DNA from: Candidatus Gemmiger stercoravium
Lineage (GTDB): Bacteria; Bacillota; Clostridia; Oscillospirales; Ruminococcaceae
DNA length: 64,000 bases
Direction of reading: 5' to 3'
Assembly: GCA_019119835.1 (NCBI GenBank)
Contig: DWWE01000052.1
Location: forward strand, 1-64,000
Under the pieces are notes generated by a model. It searched no databases. It was given only the letters and a program-made list of their open reading frames with translations, and was not told the DNA's origin. Both the position numbers and the translations under genes were made by a program. This document shows, in pieces, positions 26,306-35,111 of the stretch. Each line of letters starts with the position of its first letter. Position 1 is the stretch's first letter.

Positions 26306-28324
26306 TCAGGGCCGGGGGCGGTCGGGCTCCCGCACCATCCGGCGGCAGGCCGACCAGGTGGCCAGGAAGTACCCGCCGTACACAAGGCCCAGCAGGACGA
26401 AGGCCAGCCAGAGGTCGGCGGTCAGGTGGAGATTCATGCTGCGCTCCACCGTGCGGGCGGCCTGGGTCCCCAGCACCAGCGTGTAGACCAGGGCCAGGGC
26501 CAGCGGCGCGCCGAAGTACAGGGCGATCTGCTGCCACAGCGCCCGCCCGACGGCCCGCGGGTCGGCCCCGAGTTTTTGCAGCAGCCGGTAGCGGGGCAGG
26601 CCGTCGGCCATGTCGGTGAGCTGCTTGATGGCCAGCAGCGCCGCGCAGATCAGCAGGAACAGCACCCCCAGGTAGCAGCAGAGCATCACCACCATGGCGT
26701 TGCTGCCGAAGTAGGCGTCCTCCATCATCCGGCGTTCGGCGTACCGCAGGCCGCTGTCCAGGTCGGCCCCCAGCGGCGCCAGCGCCCCCAGCGCCGCGTC
26801 CGGGTCGGTGTCGGGGCGGTACTGGGCCAGCAGCACGGTGATGCAGCTGCCGGTCAGCCGCTCGGCCACCGCGTCGGGTACGATGAGGCTGCCCCGGTCG
26901 TTGTTGCCGATCTGGGTCATATACCAGGTGATCCCCAGCGGCGCGTCGGAGGCGCTGTGCAGCTCGGTCCCCGCGATGGTCAGCACCGGGTCGGCCCGCA
27001 GCGCGGCCCGCAGGTAGGCGAGGGTGCCTTCGTAGTTGCCGCTGAGCAGGTACTGGTCCGCCCCCAGCGTGACGGCCGGGCGGCCCTGGATGGCCATGGC
27101 GGTGTTGTAGTCGGACACCGAGACCACCGTCACCGGGGTGTTCAGCAGGTCCATTTCGGCGTCCACCGGCCAGAGGTCCACCCGCTGGCCGGCGAACAGG
27201 TCACCGTAGGTCAGCTTGTCGGCGGCGCGGACGGTGATCTGGGCGCAGCGCTCGCAATAGTCCGCCACCGGGAAACCCTGCTCGGTCAGGTAGGCGGCCA
27301 GGTCGATCTGCGGGTCCAGCGTGGACTGGACGTTCAGATCGTAGGGGGTGGACTGGTCGGACAGCCGGTTCATGGCCAGGGCGGTGCTGGGGCCTACGGT
27401 GGCCATGACCAGCACCACCGTGAGCAGTGCGCAGACCACCGACAGGGTCAGGCAGTTGCCGCGCAGCCGGGCCGCCACCTGGCGCACCACAAAGCTGTTG
27501 AGCCCGCGGCGGTAAAACGGGCGGCGGGCCAGCCACTGCACCAGCGCCCCGGCCCCGGCGGCAAACAGCGCCACCGTGCCCACGGCCAGCAGCCCGACGC
27601 CCCACTGGAAGTGGGCGTCGGTGCGGCTGGGCAGGATGCCCCGCCGCCAGAAGAGGGCCAGCCCGGCGGCCGCGCACCCCAGCCCCAGCAGCCCCAGCAG
27701 GGCGGTGCGCAGCGGCGGCTGGCGGCGCACCGGCTCGTTGCGGCGGGCGGCGGCCAGCAGTTCGGCCAGCCGCAGCCGGGTCAGGCTGGTCAGGTTGGCC
27801 GCCAGGGTGACCAGGTAGATCAGCCCGAAGCACCGGGCCGTGAGGGCCAGCGAACCGGGGGAAAAGATTGCCCGGAACCGGCTGAGATCCACCGCGAACA
27901 GCCGGATCGAGGCCAGGGCCAGCACCTGGGCCAGCCCCAGGCCCAGCGCCAGGCCGGCGGCGAAGGCCAGCGCCCCCACCAGAAGGGTCTCGGCGGTGAA
28001 GAGCAGGGCCAGCCGCCCCTTGCCCATCCCCAGCAGCAGGCAGAGGCCGAATTCTTTCTGGCGGCGGCGCAGCAGGAACTGGTTGGCGTAAAGCACCAGG
28101 AAGCCCAGCACCAGCGCAATGAGCACCGAGAGCACCCGGATCAAGGCGGTCATCTGTTCAAACAACAGGGCCTTGGTCATGCTGAGTTCCAGAAAAGCCT
28201 GCTGCTCCCCCACCGCGTTGAAGGCGTAGAACAGCGCCACCGCGAGGGTCAGGGTCAGGAAATAGACCCCGTAGTCCCGCAGATGGCGGCGCACGTTGCC
28301 TGCCACCAGCTTACAGAAGGTCAT
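26306..28324 (-). CDS. BceB-type FtsX-family ABC permease
   Basis: 672 aa. Ten membrane helices are grouped 1+3, 3 and 3, with one large extracellular loop (about 300-520) between helices, as in BceB/VraG transporters that bind and clear lipid-targeting peptide antibiotics. The N-terminus 'FCKLVAGNVRRHLRDYGVYFLTL' and 'RRRQKEFGLCLLLGMGKGRL' are typical FtsX segments. The ATG is preferred over an upstream one because GGGAGG lies 9 nt before it. Its start overlaps the ATPase gene by 14 bp. It works with that ATPase and the neighbouring kinase and regulator. Confidence 0.92.
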   Translation of the reverse strand: MTFCKLVAGNVRRHLRDYGVYFLTLTLAVALFYAFNAVGEQQAFLELSMTKALLFEQMTALIRVLSVLIALVLGFLVLYANQFLLRRRQKEFGLCLLLGMGKGRLALLFTAETLLVGALAFAAGLALGLGLAQVLALASIRLFAVDLSRFRAIFSPGSLALTARCFGLIYLVTLAANLTSLTRLRLAELLAAARRNEPVRRQPPLRTALLGLLGLGCAAAGLALFWRRGILPSRTDAHFQWGVGLLAVGTVALFAAGAGALVQWLARRPFYRRGLNSFVVRQVAARLRGNCLTLSVVCALLTVVLVMATVGPSTALAMNRLSDQSTPYDLNVQSTLDPQIDLAAYLTEQGFPVADYCERCAQITVRAADKLTYGDLFAGQRVDLWPVDAEMDLLNTPVTVVSVSDYNTAMAIQGRPAVTLGADQYLLSGNYEGTLAYLRAALRADPVLTIAGTELHSASDAPLGITWYMTQIGNNDRGSLIVPDAVAERLTGSCITVLLAQYRPDTDPDAALGALAPLGADLDSGLRYAERRMMEDAYFGSNAMVVMLCCYLGVLFLLICAALLAIKQLTDMADGLPRYRLLQKLGADPRAVGRALWQQIALYFGAPLALALVYTLVLGTQAARTVERSMNLHLTADLWLAFVLLGLVYGGYFLATWSACRRMVREPDRPRP

Positions 28325-29102
28325 CCGGGTCACCTCCCAACGCGGCCACCACATCCATGATCTGCTCGAAGAAGGTCCGCCGGTCGGCGTCGCCGCGGCG
28401 CAGTTCGCTGAACAGCCGGCCGTCCCGGATGAAGAGGATCCGCCGGCAGTAGCTGGCCGAGACCGCGTCGTGGGTGACCATCAGGATGGTGGCGGCAAAC
28501 CGGTTGTTCATCTCCCCCAGCAGCCGCAGCAGCATCCGGGCGGCGTGGCTGTCCAGCGAGCCGGTGGGCTCGTCCGCCAGCACCAGCGCCGGGTCGGTGA
28601 CCAGGGCCCGGGCTGCCGCCACCCGCTGCTGCTGCCCGCCGGACAGCTCGTAGGGGTAGCGGTCCAGCGTTTCGGCAATGCCCAGCGCCGCCGCCACCCG
28701 GGCCAGCCGGGGCTCGATGCGGGCGGGCGGCGTGCCGCACACCGACAGGGCCAGGGCGATGTTGTCCCGGGCGGTGAGGGTGTCCAGCAGGTTGAAGTCC
28801 TGGAAGATGAAGCCCAGCCGCTCCCGCCGGAAGGCGGCCAGCTGCCGCCCGCGCAGCGCGGTGATGTCCTGCCCGGCCACCAGCACCCGGCCGGCGGTGG
28901 CGGTGTCGATGGTGGAGATGCAGTTGAGCAGGGTGGTCTTGCCCGACCCCGATGCCCCCATGATGCCGACAAACTCGCCGGGTTCCACCGTGAAGCTCAC
29001 GTGGTCCAGCGCCCGGGTCACGGTGCCGCGGGCGCCATACACTTTCTGGAGGTCCTGCACCTCCAGGATCGGCCCCTGCGGGCCTGTTTTTGCAGTTTCC
29101 AT
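28311..29102 (-). CDS. BceA-type ABC transporter ATPase
   Basis: 263 aa. Walker A 'GASGSGKTTLLN', Q-loop 'FIFQDFNLLD', signature 'LSGGQQQR', Walker B 'LVLADEPTGSLD' and switch 'TILMVTHD' are all intact. The MacB/BceA subgroup is indicated by 'FNLLDTLTARDNI' and by the FtsX permease immediately downstream. It powers removal of a peptide antibiotic (bacitracin-like or a host or bacterial lantibiotic) from its lipid target. An inverted repeat fitting a BceR site lies about 75 bp upstream of the start. Confidence 0.94.
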   Translation of the reverse strand: METAKTGPQGPILEVQDLQKVYGARGTVTRALDHVSFTVEPGEFVGIMGASGSGKTTLLNCISTIDTATAGRVLVAGQDITALRGRQLAAFRRERLGFIFQDFNLLDTLTARDNIALALSVCGTPPARIEPRLARVAAALGIAETLDRYPYELSGGQQQRVAAARALVTDPALVLADEPTGSLDSHAARMLLRLLGEMNNRFAATILMVTHDAVSASYCRRILFIRDGRLFSELRRGDADRRTFFEQIMDVVAALGGDPDDLL

Positions 29103-29126
29103 CGCAGTTTCGCTCCTTTCGACGCC

Positions 29127-29132
29127 ATTGTA
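29127..29132 (-). promoter_or_regulatory. putative -10 box of the transporter genes
   Basis: TACAAT on the - strand, 25-30 nt before the ATPase start. No good -35 is visible, as expected for an activator-dependent promoter. Confidence 0.45.
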
Positions 29133-29176
29133 CCGCCGCCGGGCCGAAGAAGCTATGGGCTTTGCCTTACCGCCGC

Positions 29177-29192
29177 CTTACACTTTTGTAAG
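29177..29192. promoter_or_regulatory. BceR-type operator overlapping the end of the kinase gene
   Basis: CTTACACTTTTGTAAG contains TTACA-N4-TGTAA, matching the TNACA-N4-TGTAA form described for BceR-like regulators. It includes the last sense codons and stop of the kinase gene and lies 45 bp upstream of the -10 box. Confidence 0.6.
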
Positions 29193-30212
29193 CGGGGACC
29201 CGGCGGGCGCCGGGCGGTGGGGCTCGGCGGGGAAATACAGCGTGAAGGCCGCGCCGCCCCCGGCGGGGCTTTCGGCCCGCAGGGTCAGGTTCATCTGGCT
29301 GCACAGTTCCCGGCACAGGTACAGCCCGATGCCGGTGGCGTGGGGGTAGCGCCGGCCGTTTTCGCCGGTAAAACCCTTGTCGAACACCCGGGGCAGGTCG
29401 GCGGCCGGGATGCCGGGGCCGTCGTCCGCCACCGTCAGCAGGGCGCCGGCAGCCCCCGCCCTGCCCTGCAACCGCAGCGTAAAGCCGGCGGGGCAGTATT
29501 TCACCGCGTTCAGGATCAGCTGTTCCAGCACAAAGCCGCACCACTTGGGGTCGGCGCTCACCGGCAGGTCCAGCCCCTGCCGGTCCAGCCGGGCGCCGGC
29601 GCGCACCAGCGGCCCGGCGCACCGGGCCAGCGCCGCGTCCGCCATGGCCCCCAGCGTCGTGCGCTCGGCGCGGAAGTCCTTCTCCACCGAGGCCGCCCGG
29701 GCATAGTACAGCGCCTGCTCCACCAGCCGGTCGATCCGCCCCAGCTCCTCCCCGATGGCCCGGGTCACCGGCGTGGGGTCCCGCCGCACCATCAGCTGGG
29801 CCGCCGCGATGGGGGTCTTGATCTCGTGGACCCACAGCTCCACATACTCCCGGTGGTCCCGGGCGCGGCGGTCGGCGGCGGCCAGCCGGTCGTTCATGTC
29901 CTTGTCGCCGGCGGCCAGCAGCCCGGCCAGCAGTTCGGCTTCGGCAAAGGGCGGGGGCGCGGCCACCGCCGCCAGCAGGGTCTTTTCGTCCAGGGCATCC
30001 AACGTGGCCCGCAGCGCCCGGTACCAGGCCCGGCGGCGGGCAAAGTCCCGCCCCAGCCCCGCCGCCAGCGCCGCCGCCTGCATGGCCGCCGCCAGCCCGA
30101 TGAAGAGCCACCGCACCCCCGCCAGCCACAGCAGCGCCGCCGTGCCTGCCTGGGCCAGCACCAGCAGCCCGATGAGCAGCCCGTGGTCGGCCAGATACCG
30201 GCGCGCCGTCAT
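29178..30212 (-). CDS. BceS-type intramembrane-sensing histidine kinase
   Basis: 344 aa. Two closely spaced N-terminal helices with almost no extracellular loop mark the intramembrane-sensing class, which reads transporter activity instead of the drug itself. H-box 'YVELWVHEIKTPIAAA', N-box 'ILNAVKYC', G1 'VADDGPGIP' and G2 'GIGLYLC' are intact. It overlaps the regulator gene by 4 bp and precedes the ABC genes. Together the four genes form a detoxification module. Confidence 0.93.
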   Translation of the reverse strand: MTARRYLADHGLLIGLLVLAQAGTAALLWLAGVRWLFIGLAAAMQAAALAAGLGRDFARRRAWYRALRATLDALDEKTLLAAVAAPPPFAEAELLAGLLAAGDKDMNDRLAAADRRARDHREYVELWVHEIKTPIAAAQLMVRRDPTPVTRAIGEELGRIDRLVEQALYYARAASVEKDFRAERTTLGAMADAALARCAGPLVRAGARLDRQGLDLPVSADPKWCGFVLEQLILNAVKYCPAGFTLRLQGRAGAAGALLTVADDGPGIPAADLPRVFDKGFTGENGRRYPHATGIGLYLCRELCSQMNLTLRAESPAGGGAAFTLYFPAEPHRPAPAGSPLTKV

Positions 30213-30889
30213 GGGGCGGCCTCCCCGGGGGCTTCCACCAGGTAGCCCAGCCCCCGCCGGGTGCGCAGCAGGTCGGGCAGGCCGATGCCCGCCAGCTTTT
30301 TGCGCAGCCGCACCATGTTGACGTTGAGGGTGTTCTCATCCACAAAGGATTCGCTCTGCCAGAGTTCCTCCATCATCGTCTCCCGCGGGATGATCCGCCC
30401 GGGGCTTTCCATCAGCAGCCGCAGCAGGCAGAGCTCGTTGCGGGTGAGCTCGACGGCGCCCCCCGGCCCGCTGAGCCGGGCCCGGGCCAGGTCCAGCACG
30501 GCAGGCCCCACCCGCAGCGCCGCCCCGCCGCCGGCCCGGCGCAGCGCCTTTTGCAGCCGGGCCAGCAGCACCCCGGGGTGGCAGGGCTTGGTGATGAAAT
30601 CCTCCGCCCCCAGTTCCAGGCCCAACAGCTCGTCAAAGTCGGAGGTGCGGCTGGTGAGCAGGATCACCGGCAGGTCGGGGGCCGCCGCCCGCAGCTGCCG
30701 GCAGACCGCGAACCCGTCGGCGCAGGGCAGGTTGACATCCAGCAGGACCAGGTCGGGGGCGGCGGCCAGGGCCTGCCCGGCGGCGTCCTCAAAACCGCAG
30801 GGGCGGGCGGTCTCGTAGCCGTATCGGCGCAGCAGCGCCTCCAGCTCGGCGGCCAGCGCCGCGTCATCCTCAATCAGAAAGATCTTCAT
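30209..30889 (-). CDS. BceR-type OmpR-family response regulator
   Basis: 226 aa. The receiver domain holds acidic residues in 'FLIEDD', phosphoacceptor Asp in 'VLLDVNLP', Thr/Ser in 'ILLTSRTS' and Lys in 'FITKPC'. The winged-helix domain ends 'LLRTRRGLGYLVE'. It likely activates the adjacent ABC genes through the dyad at 29177-29192. AT-rich upstream DNA (30890-30929) carries two TTTTGTA-like repeats on the - strand but no promoter I would call with confidence. Confidence 0.94.
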   Translation of the reverse strand: MKIFLIEDDAALAAELEALLRRYGYETARPCGFEDAAGQALAAAPDLVLLDVNLPCADGFAVCRQLRAAAPDLPVILLTSRTSDFDELLGLELGAEDFITKPCHPGVLLARLQKALRRAGGGAALRVGPAVLDLARARLSGPGGAVELTRNELCLLRLLMESPGRIIPRETMMEELWQSESFVDENTLNVNMVRLRKKLAGIGLPDLLRTRRGLGYLVEAPGEAAP

Positions 30890-30929
30890 GGTTTCCTATC
30901 CGTATAATTTTTACAAAATATACAAAACC

Positions 30930-30963
30930 AGCCTTCCGCCGCCTGCGGGGGCGGCGGAAGGCT
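30930..30963. terminator. terminator of the DJ-1 gene
   Basis: AGCCTTCCGCCGCC pairs with GGCGGCGGAAGGCT. On the - strand it is followed by GGTTTTG. Confidence 0.7.
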
Positions 30964-30969
30964 GTGGGA

Positions 30970-31527
30970 TCAATAGCGGTAGACGATGCCCTTCCGGACG
31001 CTGTCGGCGGCGTCCTGGCCGGCCAGGCGGCCCGCCAGCGCCAGCGCAAAGGGGATGGCCGCGCCCAGGGCTTCCCCGGTGACGATGTTGCCGTCCACGC
31101 TCAGCGGCAGGCCGGTATACTCGGCCCCGGCGGCGGCCAGGGGGGCGTCCATGCCCGGGTAGACGGTGGCCCGCCGGCCGGCCAGCACGCCGAAGTCGGC
31201 CAGCACGGTGGGGGCGGCGCAGATGGCCGCCACGATCTTGCCGGCGGCGGCAAACTCGGTGCAGACGCGGCGGACGGTGGCGTCGGCCTTCAGGTTGTCC
31301 ACCCCGGGGATGCCGCCGGGCAGGATGACGGCGTCAAAGACGCTGTAGTCCAGCTCTTCGGCCAAAGCATCGGCCAGCACGTTCACCTGCCGGGCCGAGC
31401 GCACCACCCGGTCGCCGCCCACCGCGGCGATGGTCACCTCCACGCCGGCGCGGCGCAGAATGTCCACACACAGAAGACCCTCGCACTCTTCGAGCCCGGG
31501 GGCGAAAAAGATCACAGCTTTGCTCAT
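30970..31527 (-). CDS. DJ-1/PfpI family protein
   Basis: 185 aa, a flavodoxin-like fold. The nucleophile-elbow Cys is in 'KIVAAICAAPTVLADFG' with the partner Glu in 'PGLEECEGLLCVDILRRAG'. This is the DJ-1 (YajL/ThiJ) subgroup, proposed deglycase or chaperone-like stress proteins. The ATG is preferred over an in-frame GTG three codons upstream because the latter overlaps the GGAG ribosome site. It is a single gene with its own terminator. Confidence 0.9.
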   Translation of the reverse strand: MSKAVIFFAPGLEECEGLLCVDILRRAGVEVTIAAVGGDRVVRSARQVNVLADALAEELDYSVFDAVILPGGIPGVDNLKADATVRRVCTEFAAAGKIVAAICAAPTVLADFGVLAGRRATVYPGMDAPLAAAGAEYTGLPLSVDGNIVTGEALGAAIPFALALAGRLAGQDAADSVRKGIVYRY

Positions 31528-31678
31528 GGGGTTCACTCCTTTTTGTCAGCACTCTGGGGCGGGCGCCCGCGGCGGGCCCCGCCGGTTTTATTGTAGCCTA
31601 TTTTGCCCCGGGGCGCAAGGCGGCGGATTCACCTTTGCCGGCGCGGCGGCGTAGAATACCCCAAAGGAGGGAAAGGGC

Positions 31679-32425
31679 ATGAGACTTTCCGACGGGACCG
31701 TCCTGCTGGACTGGCCGCTGGCCCAGCATGTGCTGACAGGCGGCTACCTGTACAACGACGGCAGCCCCCACAACGCCATCGACCTGCGGGCGCCGGTGGG
31801 AACGCCGGTCTACGCGGCGGAGGACGGCACCGTGGACTGGGTGCAGAACTGGGACGGCCGGACCACCACCGGCACCCAGAGCTACGGCAACGCCCTGCGC
31901 ATCCGCCATGCCGGCACCGGCGGCCGCAGCCTGCAGACCCGGTACGCCCATCTGAGCCAGGTGCTGGTGCAGCCGGGCGACCGGGTAAGGGCCGGGCAGC
32001 TGATCGGCTACAGCGGGGACAGCGGCAACGTGAGCGGGCCGCACCTGCATTTTGAGGTGATCCTGGACGGGGTGCGCCGCAACCCGCTGGTGTGGCTGGA
32101 CGACGATTTCACCACCGCCTCGCCCCGGGTGTACACCTACGCGGCCGGCGAAGGGCCGGTCCGGCGCCCCGCCGCCCCCGCCGCCGCCCAGCAGACGGTG
32201 GTGCTGGGGCCGCTGACCGACGGGGACGCGCAGATCTTTGAAAAGTTTGCCCGGTGGCTGGGGCTGACCGACCGGGGACTGTACCGGGCCGAGGCCGCCG
32301 GCAGCGGCGGCACCCGGGTGGTGCTGGGGCCGGTGAGCGCCGGCGACGCCGGGATGGCCCGCCAGCTGGCCGACTACCTGGGCCTGAATGACCGGGGGCT
32401 CCTGAAGATTGAACCGGCTGTATAA
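31679..32425 (+). CDS. M23 (LytM-type) peptidase with duplicated C-terminal motif
   Basis: 248 aa. The zinc-peptidase motifs are in order: 'PHNAIDL' (HxxxD), 'YAHLSQ' and 'SGPHLHFEV' (HxH). There is no signal peptide or membrane helix, which is unusual for a wall-cleaving enzyme. The C-terminal 85 residues hold two copies of a segment of about 33 aa: 'VVLGPLTDGDAQIFEKFARW' and 'VVLGPVSAGDAGMARQLADY', each ending LGL(T/N)DRGL. The repeats could be a small binding domain of SPOR-like logic. It may need lysis or a non-classical exit, or be a degenerate regulator. AAAGGAGGG precedes the ATG. Confidence 0.82.
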   Translation: MRLSDGTVLLDWPLAQHVLTGGYLYNDGSPHNAIDLRAPVGTPVYAAEDGTVDWVQNWDGRTTTGTQSYGNALRIRHAGTGGRSLQTRYAHLSQVLVQPGDRVRAGQLIGYSGDSGNVSGPHLHFEVILDGVRRNPLVWLDDDFTTASPRVYTYAAGEGPVRRPAAPAAAQQTVVLGPLTDGDAQIFEKFARWLGLTDRGLYRAEAAGSGGTRVVLGPVSAGDAGMARQLADYLGLNDRGLLKIEPAV

Positions 32426-32431
32426 GGCCGA

Positions 32432-32461
32432 ACCCCCGCACGGCAAAAGCCGGGCGGGGGT
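32432..32461. terminator. possible terminator
   Basis: ACCCCCGC pairs with GCGGGGGT, with an inner GGC/GCC stem. It lies between convergent genes; the T-tract is weak. Confidence 0.5.
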
Positions 32462-32465
32462 CCGC

Positions 32466-33182
32466 TTACAGCACCTTGGACAGGAAGGTCCTCAGGCGCT
32501 CGTTTTCGATGTTCGAGAAGAATTCTTTGGGGGGCTTGTCCACCTTGACCACCCCTTCGTCGATGAAGATGACCCGGTTGGCCACCTCCCGGGCAAAGCC
32601 CATCTCGTGGGTGACCACCACCATCGTCATGCCGCCGTGGGCCAGTTCCTTCATCAGTTCCAGCACCTCGCCCACCATCTCGGGGTCCAGGGCGGAGGTG
32701 GGCTCGTCAAACAGCAGCACCTCGGGGTTCATGGCCAGCGCCCGCACAATGGCGATGCGCTGCTTCTGCCCGCCGGACAGCATGTTCGGGTAGGCGTCGG
32801 CCTTGTCGGCCAGGCCGATGCGCTCCAGCAGTTCCATGGCCTTGGCGTCGGCTTCGGCCTGGGTCATCCGCTTGAGATGGACCGGGGCCAGGGTGATGTT
32901 GCGCCGCACCGTCAGGTGGGGGAACAGGTTGAAGTGCTGGAACACCATCCCCATCCTGGCGCGCATGGCGTCGATGTCCCGGTCGGTGATCTCCTGTCCT
33001 TCCAGGGTGACGGTGCCGGCGTCCGGCTCCTCCAGCCGGTTCAGGCAGCGCAGGAAGGTGGATTTGCCGCAGCCGGAAGGCCCTACCAGGCAGACCACAT
33101 CCCCCTTGTGGATGGTCAGGTCCACGCCCTTGAGTACCTCCACGCCATCGTAGCTTTTACGCAGTCCCTTAACGTCGATCAC
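32466..33182 (-). CDS. polar amino acid ABC transporter ATPase (GlnQ-like)
   Basis: 238 aa. Walker A '[12 protein letters not shown]', '[13 protein letters not shown]', signature 'LSGGQKQR' and '[19 protein letters not shown]' are diagnostic of the GlnQ/HisP group. GTG start, overlapping the permease gene by 14 bp. It forms an importer with the upstream permease and binding protein; the exact amino acid is not evident. Confidence 0.95.
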   Translation of the reverse strand: MIDVKGLRKSYDGVEVLKGVDLTIHKGDVVCLVGPSGCGKSTFLRCLNRLEEPDAGTVTLEGQEITDRDIDAMRARMGMVFQHFNLFPHLTVRRNITLAPVHLKRMTQAEADAKAMELLERIGLADKADAYPNMLSGGQKQRIAIVRALAMNPEVLLFDEPTSALDPEMVGEVLELMKELAHGGMTMVVVTHEMGFAREVANRVIFIDEGVVKVDKPPKEFFSNIENERLRTFLSKVL

Positions 33183-33939
33183 TCTGCGCCAGCCTCCTTT
33201 CCAGTTTGCCCAGCAGCCAGGTGAAGATCATGACCAGCACCAGGTAGATGGCCGCGGTGCCCAGCAGCGGGAACATGGCCTCGTAGGTGCGGTTCATGAC
33301 GCCCTGGGCCGCGTACAGCAGCTCCTTGCCGCCGATGGTGGTGATGAGCGAGGTGTCCTTGAGCAGGATGATGAACTCGTTGCCCAGGCTGGGCAGAATG
33401 GACCGGATGGCCTGGGGGATCACAATGCGGACCATCGTGGTCAGGTAGTCAAGGCCCAGGCTGCGGCCGGCTTCCATCTGGCCGGGGTCCACCGCCATCA
33501 GGCCGCCGCGGATGATCTCGGACACATAGGCGCCGGAGTTGATGCCCAGGGTCAGCGCGCCCACCATCGTGTAGTTGCGGCTGGAGGCGAAGATGACCAT
33601 GCTCATGATGAGCAGCTGCACCATCATGGGGGTGCCGCGGATGACCGTGACATAGACCTTGAGCACCGCGTTCACCACCCCCAGCACCGGGTTGCGGCGG
33701 CGGCGCTGCTGGTCGTGGGTGACCCGCACCAGCGCCACCACCGACCCCAGGATCACGCCGATGGCCAGCGCCATGGCGGTGACCAGCAGGGTGGTGCCCA
33801 CGCCCTGGATGTACTGGGTCCAGCGGTCCTCATAGAGGAACGCCTGGTAGAATTTGACAAAGACATCCTGCCAGAACGGGAGGACCTCGCCGTTGCGGGC
33901 CAGCTCGGACAGGGTCTCAAACTGTTGGGCCAGGTTCAT
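33169..33939 (-). CDS. amino acid ABC transporter permease (HisM/GlnP family)
   Basis: 256 aa. Five helices with the BPD_transp_1 EAA loop '[24 protein letters not shown]', and '[12 protein letters not shown]' as in GlnP-like permeases. An N-terminal hydrophilic extension of about 45 residues precedes the first helix. The ATG start with AAGGG upstream is chosen over an upstream in-frame option without a ribosome site. It lies between the binding-protein gene and the ATPase gene; an intercistronic hairpin separates it from the former. Confidence 0.94.
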   Translation of the reverse strand: MNLAQQFETLSELARNGEVLPFWQDVFVKFYQAFLYEDRWTQYIQGVGTTLLVTAMALAIGVILGSVVALVRVTHDQQRRRRNPVLGVVNAVLKVYVTVIRGTPMMVQLLIMSMVIFASSRNYTMVGALTLGINSGAYVSEIIRGGLMAVDPGQMEAGRSLGLDYLTTMVRIVIPQAIRSILPSLGNEFIILLKDTSLITTIGGKELLYAAQGVMNRTYEAMFPLLGTAAIYLVLVMIFTWLLGKLERRLAQSDRR

Positions 33940-33981
33940 GCGCCCTTCCCCTTTCTTTTGCAAAATCCGCGCCGACCCGGC

Positions 33982-34013
33982 AAAAGGAGCGGCCCGGCAG
34001 AGGGCCGCCCCTT
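33982..34013 (-). terminator. intercistronic attenuating terminator
   Basis: On the - strand AAGGGGCGGCCC pairs with GGGCCGCTCCTT over a short loop and is followed by TTTT. It lies between the binding-protein gene and the permease gene, so it likely lowers downstream expression. Confidence 0.65.
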
Positions 34014-34041
34014 GGGGTTCGGCAATGATTGGAACCGGCGC

Positions 34042-34902
34042 TTATTCGGCGCTGATGTACTTGTCCAGAATGGACTGGATGGTGCCGTCGGCCTTCAGCT
34101 CGGCGATGGCGGTGTTGATGGCGTCCAGCAGCTGGGTGTTGCCCTTGGCCACGCCGATGGCGTATTCCTCATTGGCATACTCGGTGTCCAGGATCTTCAG
34201 GCCGGGGTTGGCGGCGACGAACTCCTGGGCGGGGGCGTTGTCGATGACGACGCAGTCCACCTGGCTGTTGTTCAGCGCCTGCACGGCGGTCAGGCCGTTG
34301 TCATAGCGGGTGACGTTCTCTTCCCCGAAGCCGCCGTCCTCCACGCTGGCAGAGCAGTACTGGTCGCCGGTGGTGCCGCGCTGCACGCCGATCATCTTGC
34401 CGGTCATGTCGTCGATGGAGGCGATGTCGGAATCCTCCGGCACGATGACCACCTGGATGCCGGTGGCGTAGGAGTCGGAGAAGTCCATGACGGTCTGGCG
34501 GTCCTCGGTGACGGTGACGCCGGCCATGACCATGTCGCTCTTGCCGGTCTGGGCGGCCAGCAGGGCGGCGTCAAAGTCCATGTCGTCGATCTGCAGCTCC
34601 AGGCCCAGCTTTTCGGCGATGGCGCCGGCGATCTCCACATCGATGCCCTCAAAGCTGCCGTCGTCGGCGGTCATCTCATAGGGGGGGAAGGCCGCGTTGG
34701 TGGACATGATGAGCTTGCCCGGCTCGACGGTGGTGACTTCGGCCGAAGCGGTGTCGGAGGTGGCGTCGGAGGCGGCCTCGCTGGAGGCGGTGCTCTCGGA
34801 AGCAGCCGGCTCGGAGGCGGCTTCGGAGGAGGCGGTGGAACCGCAGGCGGTCATGCCCAGCGCCAGGCTGGCGGCCAGCAGAACAGACAAAACCTTTTTC
34901 AT
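34042..34902 (-). CDS. amino acid ABC transporter substrate-binding lipoprotein
   Basis: 286 aa. Signal peptide with lipobox MTAC, then a Ser/Ala/Glu/Thr linker of about 35 residues, then an SBP_bac_3 domain: 'GKLIMSTNAAFPPYEM', 'FEGIDVEIAGAIAEKLGLEL', 'MVMAGVTVTEDRQTVMDFSDSY', 'IGVQRGTTG'. It binds a polar amino acid outside the cell for the adjacent permease and ATPase. The ATG has GAGGG 9 nt upstream and begins the signal peptide. Confidence 0.95.
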   Translation of the reverse strand: MKKVLSVLLAASLALGMTACGSTASSEAASEPAASESTASSEAASDATSDTASAEVTTVEPGKLIMSTNAAFPPYEMTADDGSFEGIDVEIAGAIAEKLGLELQIDDMDFDAALLAAQTGKSDMVMAGVTVTEDRQTVMDFSDSYATGIQVVIVPEDSDIASIDDMTGKMIGVQRGTTGDQYCSASVEDGGFGEENVTRYDNGLTAVQALNNSQVDCVVIDNAPAQEFVAANPGLKILDTEYANEEYAIGVAKGNTQLLDAINTAIAELKADGTIQSILDKYISAE

Positions 34903-34995
34903 AGTGATTACCCTCTTTTTTGCTGATGTTTGCACAGTGTTCATTCTCCCTCCCCATCGGCGCGGGCCGCGGGGTTCCTCAACGGGATATGACCC

Positions 34996-35024
34996 AGTAT
35001 AATGTTGTATTTATGCATTGTCAA
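34996..35024 (-). promoter_or_regulatory. strong promoter of the amino acid importer operon
   Basis: On the - strand: TTGACA, 17-nt spacer, TATACT, within an AT-rich segment (34990-35045) holding repeated ATAAATA/TATTTAT words that could be repressor half-sites. Confidence 0.8.
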
Positions 35025-35111
35025 TGTATATTTATAAATTGTCGCCAAATTTGTGAGCCTCGTCAGCCTGCCGGCCCGGGGGCGGAAGTTTTTTGTGCAG
35101 TTTTTCCGCCC

